DNA of 32,008 nt from an uncultured Verrucomicrobiota bacterium. GTDB taxonomy: Bacteria; Verrucomicrobiota; Verrucomicrobiia; Limisphaerales; UBA9464. Shown piece by piece: positions 7,020 to 15,600 of the stretch; the first letter of the stretch is position 1, and every line of letters starts with the position of its first letter. The notes under the pieces were generated by a model. The model saw only the letters and a program-made list of their open reading frames with translations. It was not told the origin of the DNA and made no database searches. The position numbers and the translations under genes were made by a program. The stretch is taken from contig CAINWP010000262.1 in NCBI GenBank assembly GCA_903854475.1, positions 1 through 32,008 on the forward strand, written 5' to 3'.

Positions 7020-9575
7020 TTAGGCCTGAGCGCCTGCAGTCGAAACGCCTTCGACCGAGGACATCGCGCCCATCGCAGGGCGCTTGCCCTTGTGCCACCA
7101 GACCACCAGCGCGCTGGCGATGTAGATAGACGAATAGGTGCCGGTGATAATGCCCACCAGGAAGGTGAAGGCGAAGTCGTTGATGGCGCCGCCACCGAAG
7201 ACGTACAGGGAGATGGTCGCCAGGAACACCGTTCCCGAGGTGATGATCGTACGGCTGAGGGTTTGGTTCAGTGCCCGATCGATGATCTCGTTAAAGGAAC
7301 CCGCGGCTCCCATCTTCAGGTCTTCGCGAATACGATCAAAGATCACGATGGTGTCGTTGATCGAGAAACCGATGATGGTTAGGAGTGCTGCCACAAAGGT
7401 GGCATTGAACTGACGTCCCTCGCCCACGGTTCCGGTCAGACAGTACCAACCGATGGTCATCAGTACGTCATGCGCCACCGCAACCACGGCGGCCACCGCG
7501 AAGCTAAATTCATAGCGGAAGGCCACGTACACCAGAATACCGAAGAGCGACAGCACCGAGGCGATGACGCCCGACTTCTGGATCTCCTTGCCGATGGTGG
7601 CTCCGACCGAGTCCATGCGGACGCGCTCGAACTTGGACTCTGGAAACGCTTTCTTGAGCACTTCTTCGGCCTTCAGACCGGCATCCTTGGCAGCCGTGAT
7701 CGACAAATAATCGCGCTTGGTCGATCCAGCACCTTCGGTCTGGTACTGGATTCGGGTCTCGCCAATGCCGCCCTTGGAAAGGGTTTCACGAACCTTCTCG
7801 GTCTCCACCCGCTGAGAGAATCGCATCTGCAACTCATCGCCACCGGCGAATTCGATTCCGAGCATATTGTGACCTCGGACGAACACGCCGTAGCCGATGC
7901 CCACCACGATGAGCAACCACGAGGCGATGAACGCCGGCTTAGCAAAGTTCAGGAACCGAATGTTGGTGCCCTTGATGATGTGCAACATCGGCAGGGTCTT
8001 GATGATGTCCTTGGCGAGGAGGAAGTCGAAAATCAGCCGGGTGACAACCAATGCCGTGAACATCGAGACGCACAAACCAACGGTCAGCGCCACACCGAAG
8101 CCCTTGATCGGACCCGTGCCCATGATGATCAACAGCACCGAAGAGATCAGGGTCGTCAGGTTGGAGTCGAAGATTGTCCCGAAGGCCTTGTCATAACCCG
8201 AAGAGACGGCACCCCGCACCGACTTGCCGGCGGCCAACTCCTCACGCATGCGCTCGTAAATAAGAACGTTGGCATCCACCGCCATACCGATGGTCAGCAC
8301 GATACCAGCGATGCCTGGCAAGGTGAAGGTGACATCCAAGGAGCACATGACACCGAGCATGATGAGGATGTTGAGGAACAGGGCTACATTGGCGATGAGT
8401 CCGGCCGTCAAATAATAGACGATCATGAACGCCGCCACACCACCCACACCCAGCAGCGTCGCCATCTTGCCCGATGCGATGGCGTCGGCACCCAATGACG
8501 GATCCACACCGCGCTCTTCTTTGACTTCCAGGGGGGCGGCCAAGGGGTTCTCCAGCGACGTGGCCAACTCGAAGGCCTCTTTGTCAGTGAAGGAACCGGT
8601 GATCTGACCGTTGCCGCCAAGAATAGCACCGTTGATCCGCGGAGCGGAAACCACCTCGCCGTCGAGGATGATCGCCAAGCGTTCACCAATGGCCGCCTGA
8701 GTGATCTCACCGAAGAGTTGTGCACCATCCGGGCGGAGGCTAAAACTGACATAAGGAGAACCGGTTGCGGGATCGTGCCCGACGCCAGCACCTTCAATAT
8801 GCTTGCCGGAGAGGCCGCGCTCCGAAGATCGCTTGACTAAGATCGCCTGAGGAACGCGCTGACCCGGAGTTCCGCTCGGCACCATTTCATACATCCGGAC
8901 ATATCCCGGAGGAACCACGCCACGGGACAATTGACCCTCGCTGTCCGGGTGCACCATGCGGAATTCGAGGAAGGCCGCCTTCTGGATCTGCGCCTTGGCC
9001 TGTAGCTTGTCGGACTCGCTCAAGCCTGGAAGCTGCACCAAGATACGGCCTCCGCCCGCCGGGGCTATCACCGGTTCGGACACACCAAATCGGTCCACAC
9101 GACGACGGAGCACCTCGACAGCCTGTTCGGCGATGAAGTCGGCATTCATCATGACGCCTGCATTGGTCTGAGCGCGGCTCATATCCATCTCGAGGAGGAA
9201 CTGCGTTCCACCCTGTAAATCCAGACCGAGTCGGAACTGGCCAACGGCCGACCGCTGAACTCGGTTGAGGATCCCGCGGGTCACATCACGTTCGACCGCA
9301 GCATTGATGTAATTGCTCGGGAAGAACGATCGAATGTCGTTGGTGCTAATCGCTACCAACAAATTCGAGTAGGTGATCCCCGGTGTTCGGTCCATGTTGG
9401 ACGTATCCAACTGCTGGGCCTTCTTGACGATCTCATCGAACGTCTTGTTGGGGGTCGAGGACTGTTGCTCGAAGGCCTCGATGAGGTTTTTCGAGGTGGG
9501 CGGGTAGATTTCGCTCACCGACCAGGCTACGACGAGCAGGATCAGGACGAGTTTCCAAAAATGACTACGGTTCAT
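7020..9575 (-). CDS. secDF: Fused protein translocase subunit SecDF
   Basis: SecDF uses the proton-motive force to pull preproteins through SecYEG on the periplasmic side of the inner membrane. This 851-aa protein joins SecD and SecF. The SecD half has an N-terminal membrane helix (about 7-25), GLDLQGGTQ at 117-125, a large periplasmic domain, and the transmembrane block with TIGMAVDANVLIYERMREEL. The SecF half starts around residue 545 with a new membrane helix, then GIEFAGG and later FSINDTIVIFDRIRE. The conserved Asp residues in both AVDAN and INDTIVIFDR, tied to proton movement, are present. ATG start, eleven bases after yajC on the same strand. The fused form occurs in several phyla. Confidence 0.96.
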   Translation of the reverse strand: MNRSHFWKLVLILLVVAWSVSEIYPPTSKNLIEAFEQQSSTPNKTFDEIVKKAQQLDTSNMDRTPGITYSNLLVAISTNDIRSFFPSNYINAAVERDVTRGILNRVQRSAVGQFRLGLDLQGGTQFLLEMDMSRAQTNAGVMMNADFIAEQAVEVLRRRVDRFGVSEPVIAPAGGGRILVQLPGLSESDKLQAKAQIQKAAFLEFRMVHPDSEGQLSRGVVPPGYVRMYEMVPSGTPGQRVPQAILVKRSSERGLSGKHIEGAGVGHDPATGSPYVSFSLRPDGAQLFGEITQAAIGERLAIILDGEVVSAPRINGAILGGNGQITGSFTDKEAFELATSLENPLAAPLEVKEERGVDPSLGADAIASGKMATLLGVGGVAAFMIVYYLTAGLIANVALFLNILIMLGVMCSLDVTFTLPGIAGIVLTIGMAVDANVLIYERMREELAAGKSVRGAVSSGYDKAFGTIFDSNLTTLISSVLLIIMGTGPIKGFGVALTVGLCVSMFTALVVTRLIFDFLLAKDIIKTLPMLHIIKGTNIRFLNFAKPAFIASWLLIVVGIGYGVFVRGHNMLGIEFAGGDELQMRFSQRVETEKVRETLSKGGIGETRIQYQTEGAGSTKRDYLSITAAKDAGLKAEEVLKKAFPESKFERVRMDSVGATIGKEIQKSGVIASVLSLFGILVYVAFRYEFSFAVAAVVAVAHDVLMTIGWYCLTGTVGEGRQFNATFVAALLTIIGFSINDTIVIFDRIREDLKMGAAGSFNEIIDRALNQTLSRTIITSGTVFLATISLYVFGGGAINDFAFTFLVGIITGTYSSIYIASALVVWWHKGKRPAMGAMSSVEGVSTAGAQA

Positions 9576-9586
9576 GGGAAAACGTT

Positions 9587-9931
9587 TTAGGAGGCCGATG
9601 TGCCGGGCGCCACCTCACCGATGGCAGCCTTGGTGATCTCGAGCTTAGATTCACCCGAGCGAATGGTGACCGAGTTGTCCTTAATACCAACCACGATGCC
9701 GACGATGCCAGACGAAGTCGTGACCTTGTCTCCCGCCTTCAGCTCGTTGAGCATCTTAGATTGCTCCTTGGCCCGCTTCTGTTGGGGTCGGATGAGCATG
9801 ACATAAAAAATGATTCCGAAGAACACCATCATGCCAACCTGCATGAACATGGCTTTCTTCTGCTCTTCCGGTGAGGAGGCCGCGGTAGAACCGCCCAGGG
9901 CCAACATGGCGACGTATGAATTGGACAGCAT
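9587..9931 (-). CDS. yajC: Preprotein translocase accessory subunit YajC
   Basis: YajC is the small membrane partner of SecDF in the holo-translocon. The 114-aa protein has one membrane helix (VGMMVFFGIIFYVMLI) followed directly by RPQQKRAKEQ, the hallmark of the family, then a cytosolic domain with LKAGDKVTTSSGIVGIVVGI. The ATG at 9931 is chosen; a TTG three codons upstream (9940) is also in frame. It sits just before secDF as the first gene of this unit and diverges from the gene at 10102. No Shine-Dalgarno sequence is seen; the leader is pyrimidine-rich. Confidence 0.93.
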   Translation of the reverse strand: MLSNSYVAMLALGGSTAASSPEEQKKAMFMQVGMMVFFGIIFYVMLIRPQQKRAKEQSKMLNELKAGDKVTTSSGIVGIVVGIKDNSVTIRSGESKLEITKAAIGEVAPGTSAS

Positions 9932-10016
9932 GTGTTGCAAAGTAAGGTGGGGAGACTACGGAGGGCTTGAATCTTGGCAAGCGCCCGTTCCGCAACTCTT
10001 CGTGGGGAGTTTTTAA

Positions 10017-10062
10017 GGGCTCCCGGAAAAATAGCATTTTTTTCACCGGTGGCTGTGAGCCC
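10017..10062. promoter_or_regulatory. Nested inverted repeat between divergent yajC and 10102 gene
   Basis: GGGCTC (10017-10022) and GAGCCC (10057-10062) are matching outer arms. Inside them CCGG-AAAAAT (10023-10032) faces ATTTTTT-CA-CCGG (10036-10049), giving an inner A/T-rich stem with a two-base bulge. Both flanking genes point away, so a terminator has no obvious use here. An operator or promoter-associated structure is possible but unproven. Confidence 0.35.
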
Positions 10063-10101
10063 GTTCTCGGCATTTCCTGAAAAACCCACCAAGCTCGCCG
10101 C

Positions 10102-10632
10102 GTGAAACTTTCAGAACTGCATCTGGGCCAGCGTGTCATCCATCCGCAACTCGGTGAGGGGGTGGTCAAAGCCATCAATGAATTTGCCGCAGAGGTTCTC
10201 TTTCTGGAGGGGCGAAAACCCATCGAACCGGAAACCAGCGGCCTCACCGCCGCCGAAGCCCAGGCAAACCTTTCGGGGATGCCCATGCCCCTGGAATTCC
10301 TGATCAACCAGGTTGTCGATGCGGCAGTGAATCGTTTGGGGATCGAGCGGCCGGATGGTTCAGTCCATGAATTGGCCTCGCGCTGGAAGACCGGCAAATT
10401 GATCCTAAAACCCTCCGACCCGACCCTGCAATCCAAGGAGGTGGAACTGGATTTATTTTTTCACAAACTGGTCCTGATGCGCAATCAACTGCGGATCCTC
10501 GAACAGAAGGTCAATTCAAGTGAGGCTCTGACCGCGGCTGAAAAGTTTGATTGGCAACAATACATTACTCGCTGCTACGGCTCGATGACCACCTTCAACC
10601 TGCTCTTCAAAGACAAAGATTCGAATTTCTGA
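10102..10632 (+). CDS. Hypothetical protein with N-terminal Tudor-like segment
   Basis: I do not recognise a named family for this 176-aa protein. Residues 7-22 (HLGQRVIHPQLGEGVV) resemble the short beta-rich 'hazard' pattern VxHPxxGxGxV seen in CarD-like N termini and the UvrD/PcrA C-terminal Tudor-like domain, which contact RNA polymerase or nucleic acid. The rest is mostly helical, with LFFHKLVLMRNQLRILEQKV near 114-133 likely forming a long helix. There is no signal peptide or membrane segment, so it should be cytoplasmic. The start is GTG; no Shine-Dalgarno sequence precedes it. It diverges from yajC-secDF. A transcription- or repair-related role is suggested only by the N-terminal similarity. 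Confidence 0.75.
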   Translation: MKLSELHLGQRVIHPQLGEGVVKAINEFAAEVLFLEGRKPIEPETSGLTAAEAQANLSGMPMPLEFLINQVVDAAVNRLGIERPDGSVHELASRWKTGKLILKPSDPTLQSKEVELDLFFHKLVLMRNQLRILEQKVNSSEALTAAEKFDWQQYITRCYGSMTTFNLLFKDKDSNF

Positions 10633-10733
10633 GCGGTTTTAGATTCACCAAGACTTGCCATTCCCGGGCTTATACCAAAACTCCGCGCTCAATCCCTCCT
10701 TCCTAAACGTCTTTTCCTCAACGCTCCGACGCC

Positions 10734-12530
10734 ATGAACCTTGCAACGCTCGACTGGATCATCATCGCTGCCACGTTCATCCTCTATCTGGCCATTGGGC
10801 TCTTCGTCGGCAGATCGGCCGGTAAAGACTATGAGAGCTATTTCCTGAGCGGACGAACCATGCCGTGGTGGCTCTTGGGAACGTCGATGGTGGCGACGAC
10901 CTTCGCGACCGACACCCCCAACTTAGTAGCGGGCATCGTGCGTCGAGACGGGGTCTTCGGGAACTGGGTCTGGTGGGCTCTGCTTCTGACTGGAACCACT
11001 ACGGTCTTCCTCTTCGCCAAGCTCTGGCGACGGAGTGGCATGATGACCGACATCGAGTTCTACGAGCTCCGCTATTCGGGTCGCCAAGCAGCCTTTCTGA
11101 GGGGCTTCCGTGCCGTCTATCTGGGCATCTTCTTCAACATCCTCGTCATGGCCAATGTCTCGCTGGCGGCCATCAAGATCGGCGGAGTGATGTTCGGTCT
11201 CGATCCGGTCAAGACCATCGCCGTGGCCTCGGTGGTCACGGTGGCCTACAGCATGATCGGTGGACTCACCGGGGTGCTGCTCACTGACTTGGTCCAATTC
11301 ATCATCGCGATGGTGGGTGCCATCTGGGCGGCGGTGCATGTCGTGGGGCTCCCCCAGGTGGGTGGGTTAGGCAAGCTTCTGGCAGACCCCCGCGTCCAAG
11401 CAAAGATGGACATCGTGCCCAATATGGCAACGACACCCCACGATGTGGTCATGGCGGTGTTCTTGATCCCACTCCTGGTGACCTGGTGGAGTGCTTATTA
11501 TCCCGGCGCCGAACCCGGCGGCGGTGGCTACGTGGCTCAGCGACTCCTGGCGGCCAAAAACGAAAAGCACGCACTGGGCGCCTGCCTGTTTTTTAACGTC
11601 ATGCATTACGCGCTCCGCCCCTGGCCGTGGATCCTGGTCGCTCTGGCCTCGCTGGTCGTCTTTCCGGATGTGGCTTCGCTCCAGGCACGATTCCCACACC
11701 TCGATCCCAAGATTGTTCAGGATGATCTCGCTTATCCGGCCATGCTCACGTTCCTGCCCCAGGGCCTGATGGGCATCATGGTGGCTTCGCTGGCCGCCGC
11801 GTACATGAGCACCATGTCCACCCAAGTGAACTACGGGTCATCGATTGTGGTCAGCGACCTCTACCTGCGGTTCATCAACCCCAAGGCCACTGACTCGCAG
11901 CAAGTCTGGCTGGGACGGATCGTCACGGTGGTGCTGATGTTCGGCTCGTGCTGGTTCGCTCTTCAAATGAAGGACGCCCTGTCCAACTTCAACCTGATGA
12001 TGCAGGTCGGCGCGGGAACCGGGTTGGTGCTGATTCTTCGCTGGTTCTGGTGGCGCATTAATGCCGCGGCAGAGATCGCTGCCATGACTCTCTCCTTTGG
12101 CATGGCGCTCTTCTGGCACTTTTCGACCATCGGCCACGATATCCCCGCTTGGGAGCAAATGGTCATCGGCGTGGCCGTCACCACTGTAGGTTCTCTGCTG
12201 GTCGCGCTGCTGACGGGCCCGACCGAGACTGAGAAACTCCGCCAATTCTATAGTCGAGTTCAGCCCGGCGGGGCGGGATGGAAACCCATCCTGGAGCGCG
12301 CAGCGCATGAGCGCATCCAAATCCAAGACACCGCGCTGGGCAAAGGCTCCGACCTAGGCATCGGCATCGTCTGCTCGATCCTCGCTTCAGTCGGCATTTG
12401 GGCGCTGATCTTTGCCGGCGGTTGGGCGATCTATGGACGCTGGGGACAGGCGGGCGGTGCTTTTGCGGTCACGCTGGTCTGCGCGGCATTGCTACCCTCC
12501 TTCATTGGAAAACTGCGGATCCGCAATTGA
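10734..12530 (+). CDS. Sodium:solute symporter family protein
   Basis: This 598-aa integral membrane protein belongs to the SSS family (sodium/proline, sodium/glucose type), which couples solute uptake to sodium entry. The first helix (LDWIIIAATFILYLAIGLFVG) is followed by the typical DYESYFLSGRTMPWW stretch. Around 13-15 hydrophobic segments follow, including MIGGLTGVLLTDLVQFIIAMVGAIWA, which matches the sodium-site region, and MVASLAAAYMSTMSTQVNYGSSIVVSDLY, the TM8-like block with the conserved Ser/Thr residues. The C terminus is longer than the minimal fold. The substrate cannot be read; the next gene is a glycogen debranching enzyme, which makes a sugar a reasonable but unproven guess. 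ATG start without Shine-Dalgarno sequence. Confidence 0.88.
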   Translation: MNLATLDWIIIAATFILYLAIGLFVGRSAGKDYESYFLSGRTMPWWLLGTSMVATTFATDTPNLVAGIVRRDGVFGNWVWWALLLTGTTTVFLFAKLWRRSGMMTDIEFYELRYSGRQAAFLRGFRAVYLGIFFNILVMANVSLAAIKIGGVMFGLDPVKTIAVASVVTVAYSMIGGLTGVLLTDLVQFIIAMVGAIWAAVHVVGLPQVGGLGKLLADPRVQAKMDIVPNMATTPHDVVMAVFLIPLLVTWWSAYYPGAEPGGGGYVAQRLLAAKNEKHALGACLFFNVMHYALRPWPWILVALASLVVFPDVASLQARFPHLDPKIVQDDLAYPAMLTFLPQGLMGIMVASLAAAYMSTMSTQVNYGSSIVVSDLYLRFINPKATDSQQVWLGRIVTVVLMFGSCWFALQMKDALSNFNLMMQVGAGTGLVLILRWFWWRINAAAEIAAMTLSFGMALFWHFSTIGHDIPAWEQMVIGVAVTTVGSLLVALLTGPTETEKLRQFYSRVQPGGAGWKPILERAAHERIQIQDTALGKGSDLGIGIVCSILASVGIWALIFAGGWAIYGRWGQAGGAFAVTLVCAALLPSFIGKLRIRN

Positions 12531-12688
12531 TAAAGCCCCGCCGGCCTGGCCGTCCGTCATGACGAGCTCAGTAAAACGGCCAACACCGTAGGGTTAGGAG
12601 CTTCTAAAGTTGCTCCGTCGCCTCCGCGTCCGCCATTATGTGCCCGCCATGATGACTGAATCGGTCCAGTTCATGGCAACCCAAACCC

Positions 12689-15600
12689 ATGGCTGGACTC
12701 TCGATGTCACCCTTGCCGGGCACCCGTATCGTCCGACACACAGGAGATTTACTCACGTTCACTCTCACCGCGCCCGACGGTCACATTGGCGACGAGTGGC
12801 AGGCCCGGCTGCGAACCAATCTCGGGCGGGCTGATCGGGTCCGTGAGGAAATCCTTCAATCCCACTTTGAAAAATTGCCCCTGGCCGGTGCGGCCTGGCG
12901 GGACTTGCCGTTGCAACTTACGCCTGAGGGCCAGTGGTCTATCACCTTGCCGCTGACCGAGGTCGGCTATTTCAAAGCCAAAGCCTACGCGATCGATCCG
13001 AAAGGCTTCCAGCACTGGCCAGAAGGTCCAGACGTAGGCATCAGCATCCACCCAGCTTGGACACGCACAGCCAACACGGTGTATTGCGCGTTCCCTCGCA
13101 TGTTCGGGGAGTGGTCGAAGCACCGCCTCTCTACCGCCGAAGACCACAACACCCCGATCCTGAAAGCGCTGGATCAGGAAGGCTTCACCGTGATCCCTCC
13201 CAGCGGGACGTTGCGGTCGCTCATCTCGGAGCTGCCGCACATCATCGATCGGCTCGGATGCCGGATCGTGCACCTGCTGCCGGTGAGCCCGACACCCACC
13301 ACGTTCGCTCGGTTCGGGCGCTACGGGTCGCCCTATGCGCTGCAGCACCTGACCCAAATTGATCCAGCGCTGGTCGTGTTTGATCGACGCACCACCGGCG
13401 TGGACCAGTTTCGGGAACTGGCAGTCGAAATACATTCTCGGGGAGCACGACTCATGCTCGACCTGGTCATCAACCACACCGGTTGGGGTAGTGCCGAATG
13501 GGAAGCGCATCCGGAGTGGTTCGTCCGCAAGCACGATGGCGAGTTCGAAAGTCCGGGAGCCTGGAATGTCGTCTGGGAAGACCTCGTCGAGATGGACCAG
13601 CGTCACGTGACCCTGTGGGACTATTTGGCCGATGCCTTCCTTATTTGGTGCCGTCGAGGGGTAGACGGTTTCCGCTGCGACGCCGGATACAAAATTCCTC
13701 CCCATGTGTGGCAGTTCATTACCGCCAAGGTGCGTCGTGAATTTCCAAATACCGTCTTCCTGCTAGAGGGACTGGGCGGACCCTGGGAGGCCACTGAGGC
13801 ATGTCTCGCTGAGGGCGGGATGCAATGGGCCTATAGCGAACTCTTCCAGAACCACGGATCGTTAGGTATCAGCGCTTATTTGGACCACCACTTCCAAGCC
13901 AGTGCCCGTTCTGGAACCCTGGTCCACTACAGCGAAACCCATGACAATTCTCGACTGGCGGCCAATGGCGGTGTCCCGGGCCAACCCGCCACCCCAGAAG
14001 GACGTCGTTGGTCGCTCTTCCGCAACAGCCTCGCAGCCCTGACGTCCATCCAAGGCGGCTTCGGATTCACCGCCGGGGTCGAATGGTGTGCCACTGAGCA
14101 AATCAACGTGCACAGCAGCCGTGGCTTGGCCTGGGGATCGCCGCAGTCGTTGGTTCCCGAACTGTCCGCGTTGAATCGACTCATCAGCAACCACCCGTGC
14201 TTCTTTGATGGCGCCTCGTTGCAGCGAATCAGCGAACCTCAGTCCAAGGTCTATGCCCTGCGGCGGGATTCGGCTGAGGGACTCGATTGCGTCCTCGTGC
14301 TGGCCAACACAGAATTCGAGGAGGAACGATCGATCGAACTCGATGGGGCCCTCTGGGAAGAGCTCAGGCTACCCACTCTCGACCTCATCGGCCATTTGCC
14401 AGCCCCGAAATGGCAGGAGTTGGCACCGTCACCCGGGCATCCGAGTCGCCGAATTCAAATCACCCTCGCTCCCGGGGCCACCCATTGCTTGGCCTCTTCG
14501 ATGACTCCTCTGGGCCTTTCAGGAGACGTCTACCGTGACACCCGTCGGCGCGCGGACTGGGCAGCCCTGTGCCGAGGCCGCGTGAGCCGGGGAATCCTCG
14601 GCTGTTCATCCAATTGGAAACAGGAGGCCGCCTGGGTCTCGCGCGATCCTGTGGGATTCCTGGCAGCAGCGGCGCACGATGACTCCTGTCTGATGGACAC
14701 CTCGGAGACCTACCGCCCGGTCATCGTCTGGCAGATTCAAGATCGCAAACGCATCACACTCATTCCCCCGGGGCATTGGTTGCTGATCCGCGATACCCAC
14801 CCGTTCCGAGTTCGTGTTTGTCCCCAACCGCAAGGCCTCGAATACAACGAGGAATCTATCCCGATTGAAGAAGGGCACATCGCCGGGATTCCTCCCCAAA
14901 AGCACCGTGGAGACGTCATCCTTAAGCTGGAACGGTACGCCCCCACCGATCCTCAGGTCCGCGGCATTCTCAGGTATTTGGACACCGTTCCGGCAGAATT
15001 GCCATCGGTACCCCCAGATCCCCAGAACACCACCGTTTTGCTCACCAATGGCCGAGGAGGGATGGCCCGGCTCTGTCTCGACCTGGGTCGAATTCATTCC
15101 AAATACGACTGCCTCCTCGGTGCCAACTTCCACCCGGAGGTGCCTGTCGATCGGCACGTCTTGGCCAAGCGCATCCGCGTCTGGGTGAATGCCGATGGAT
15201 TCATCTCGCCTCTAGACGCCTCGAATTTGGTGAATGTCGAGACCGCGGCCCCCACGCATTGGCGCTTCATAGCCAATGCCGGCGACGGACGCAGTGTCGA
15301 AATCCGAGTCGTGGCCGACATGCTGGAGGGGAAGAACGTCACGGTCTTCCAGTTCAACCGACCGGCCACGGCAAGCCACGACTCGCGCTTCGGAAAACCC
15401 CTACCTCCCTCGTTCGATGTCCGTCTAGTGGTTCGAGTAGATTTGGAAGACCGCAACTTCCACTGGGAAACCCGTCTCAATCCCGACAGCGAATCCCACT
15501 TTATTCGGGCAACACGAATCGTCCCTCCGACCACGGATGAGGCCACGCCGACCCATTCAGCAGAAGGGTTCTTCTTCGAACCAGATCCTTCCCGAAGTCT

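Noticed and set aside
7470..8498. 342-aa plus-strand frame opposite secDF
   Set aside because: His/Asp/Gln-rich low-complexity shadow of secDF with no family match.
12749..13705. 318-aa minus-strand frame opposite the debranching enzyme
   Set aside because: It covers the GH13 catalytic motifs of the sense gene and shows no domain of its own.
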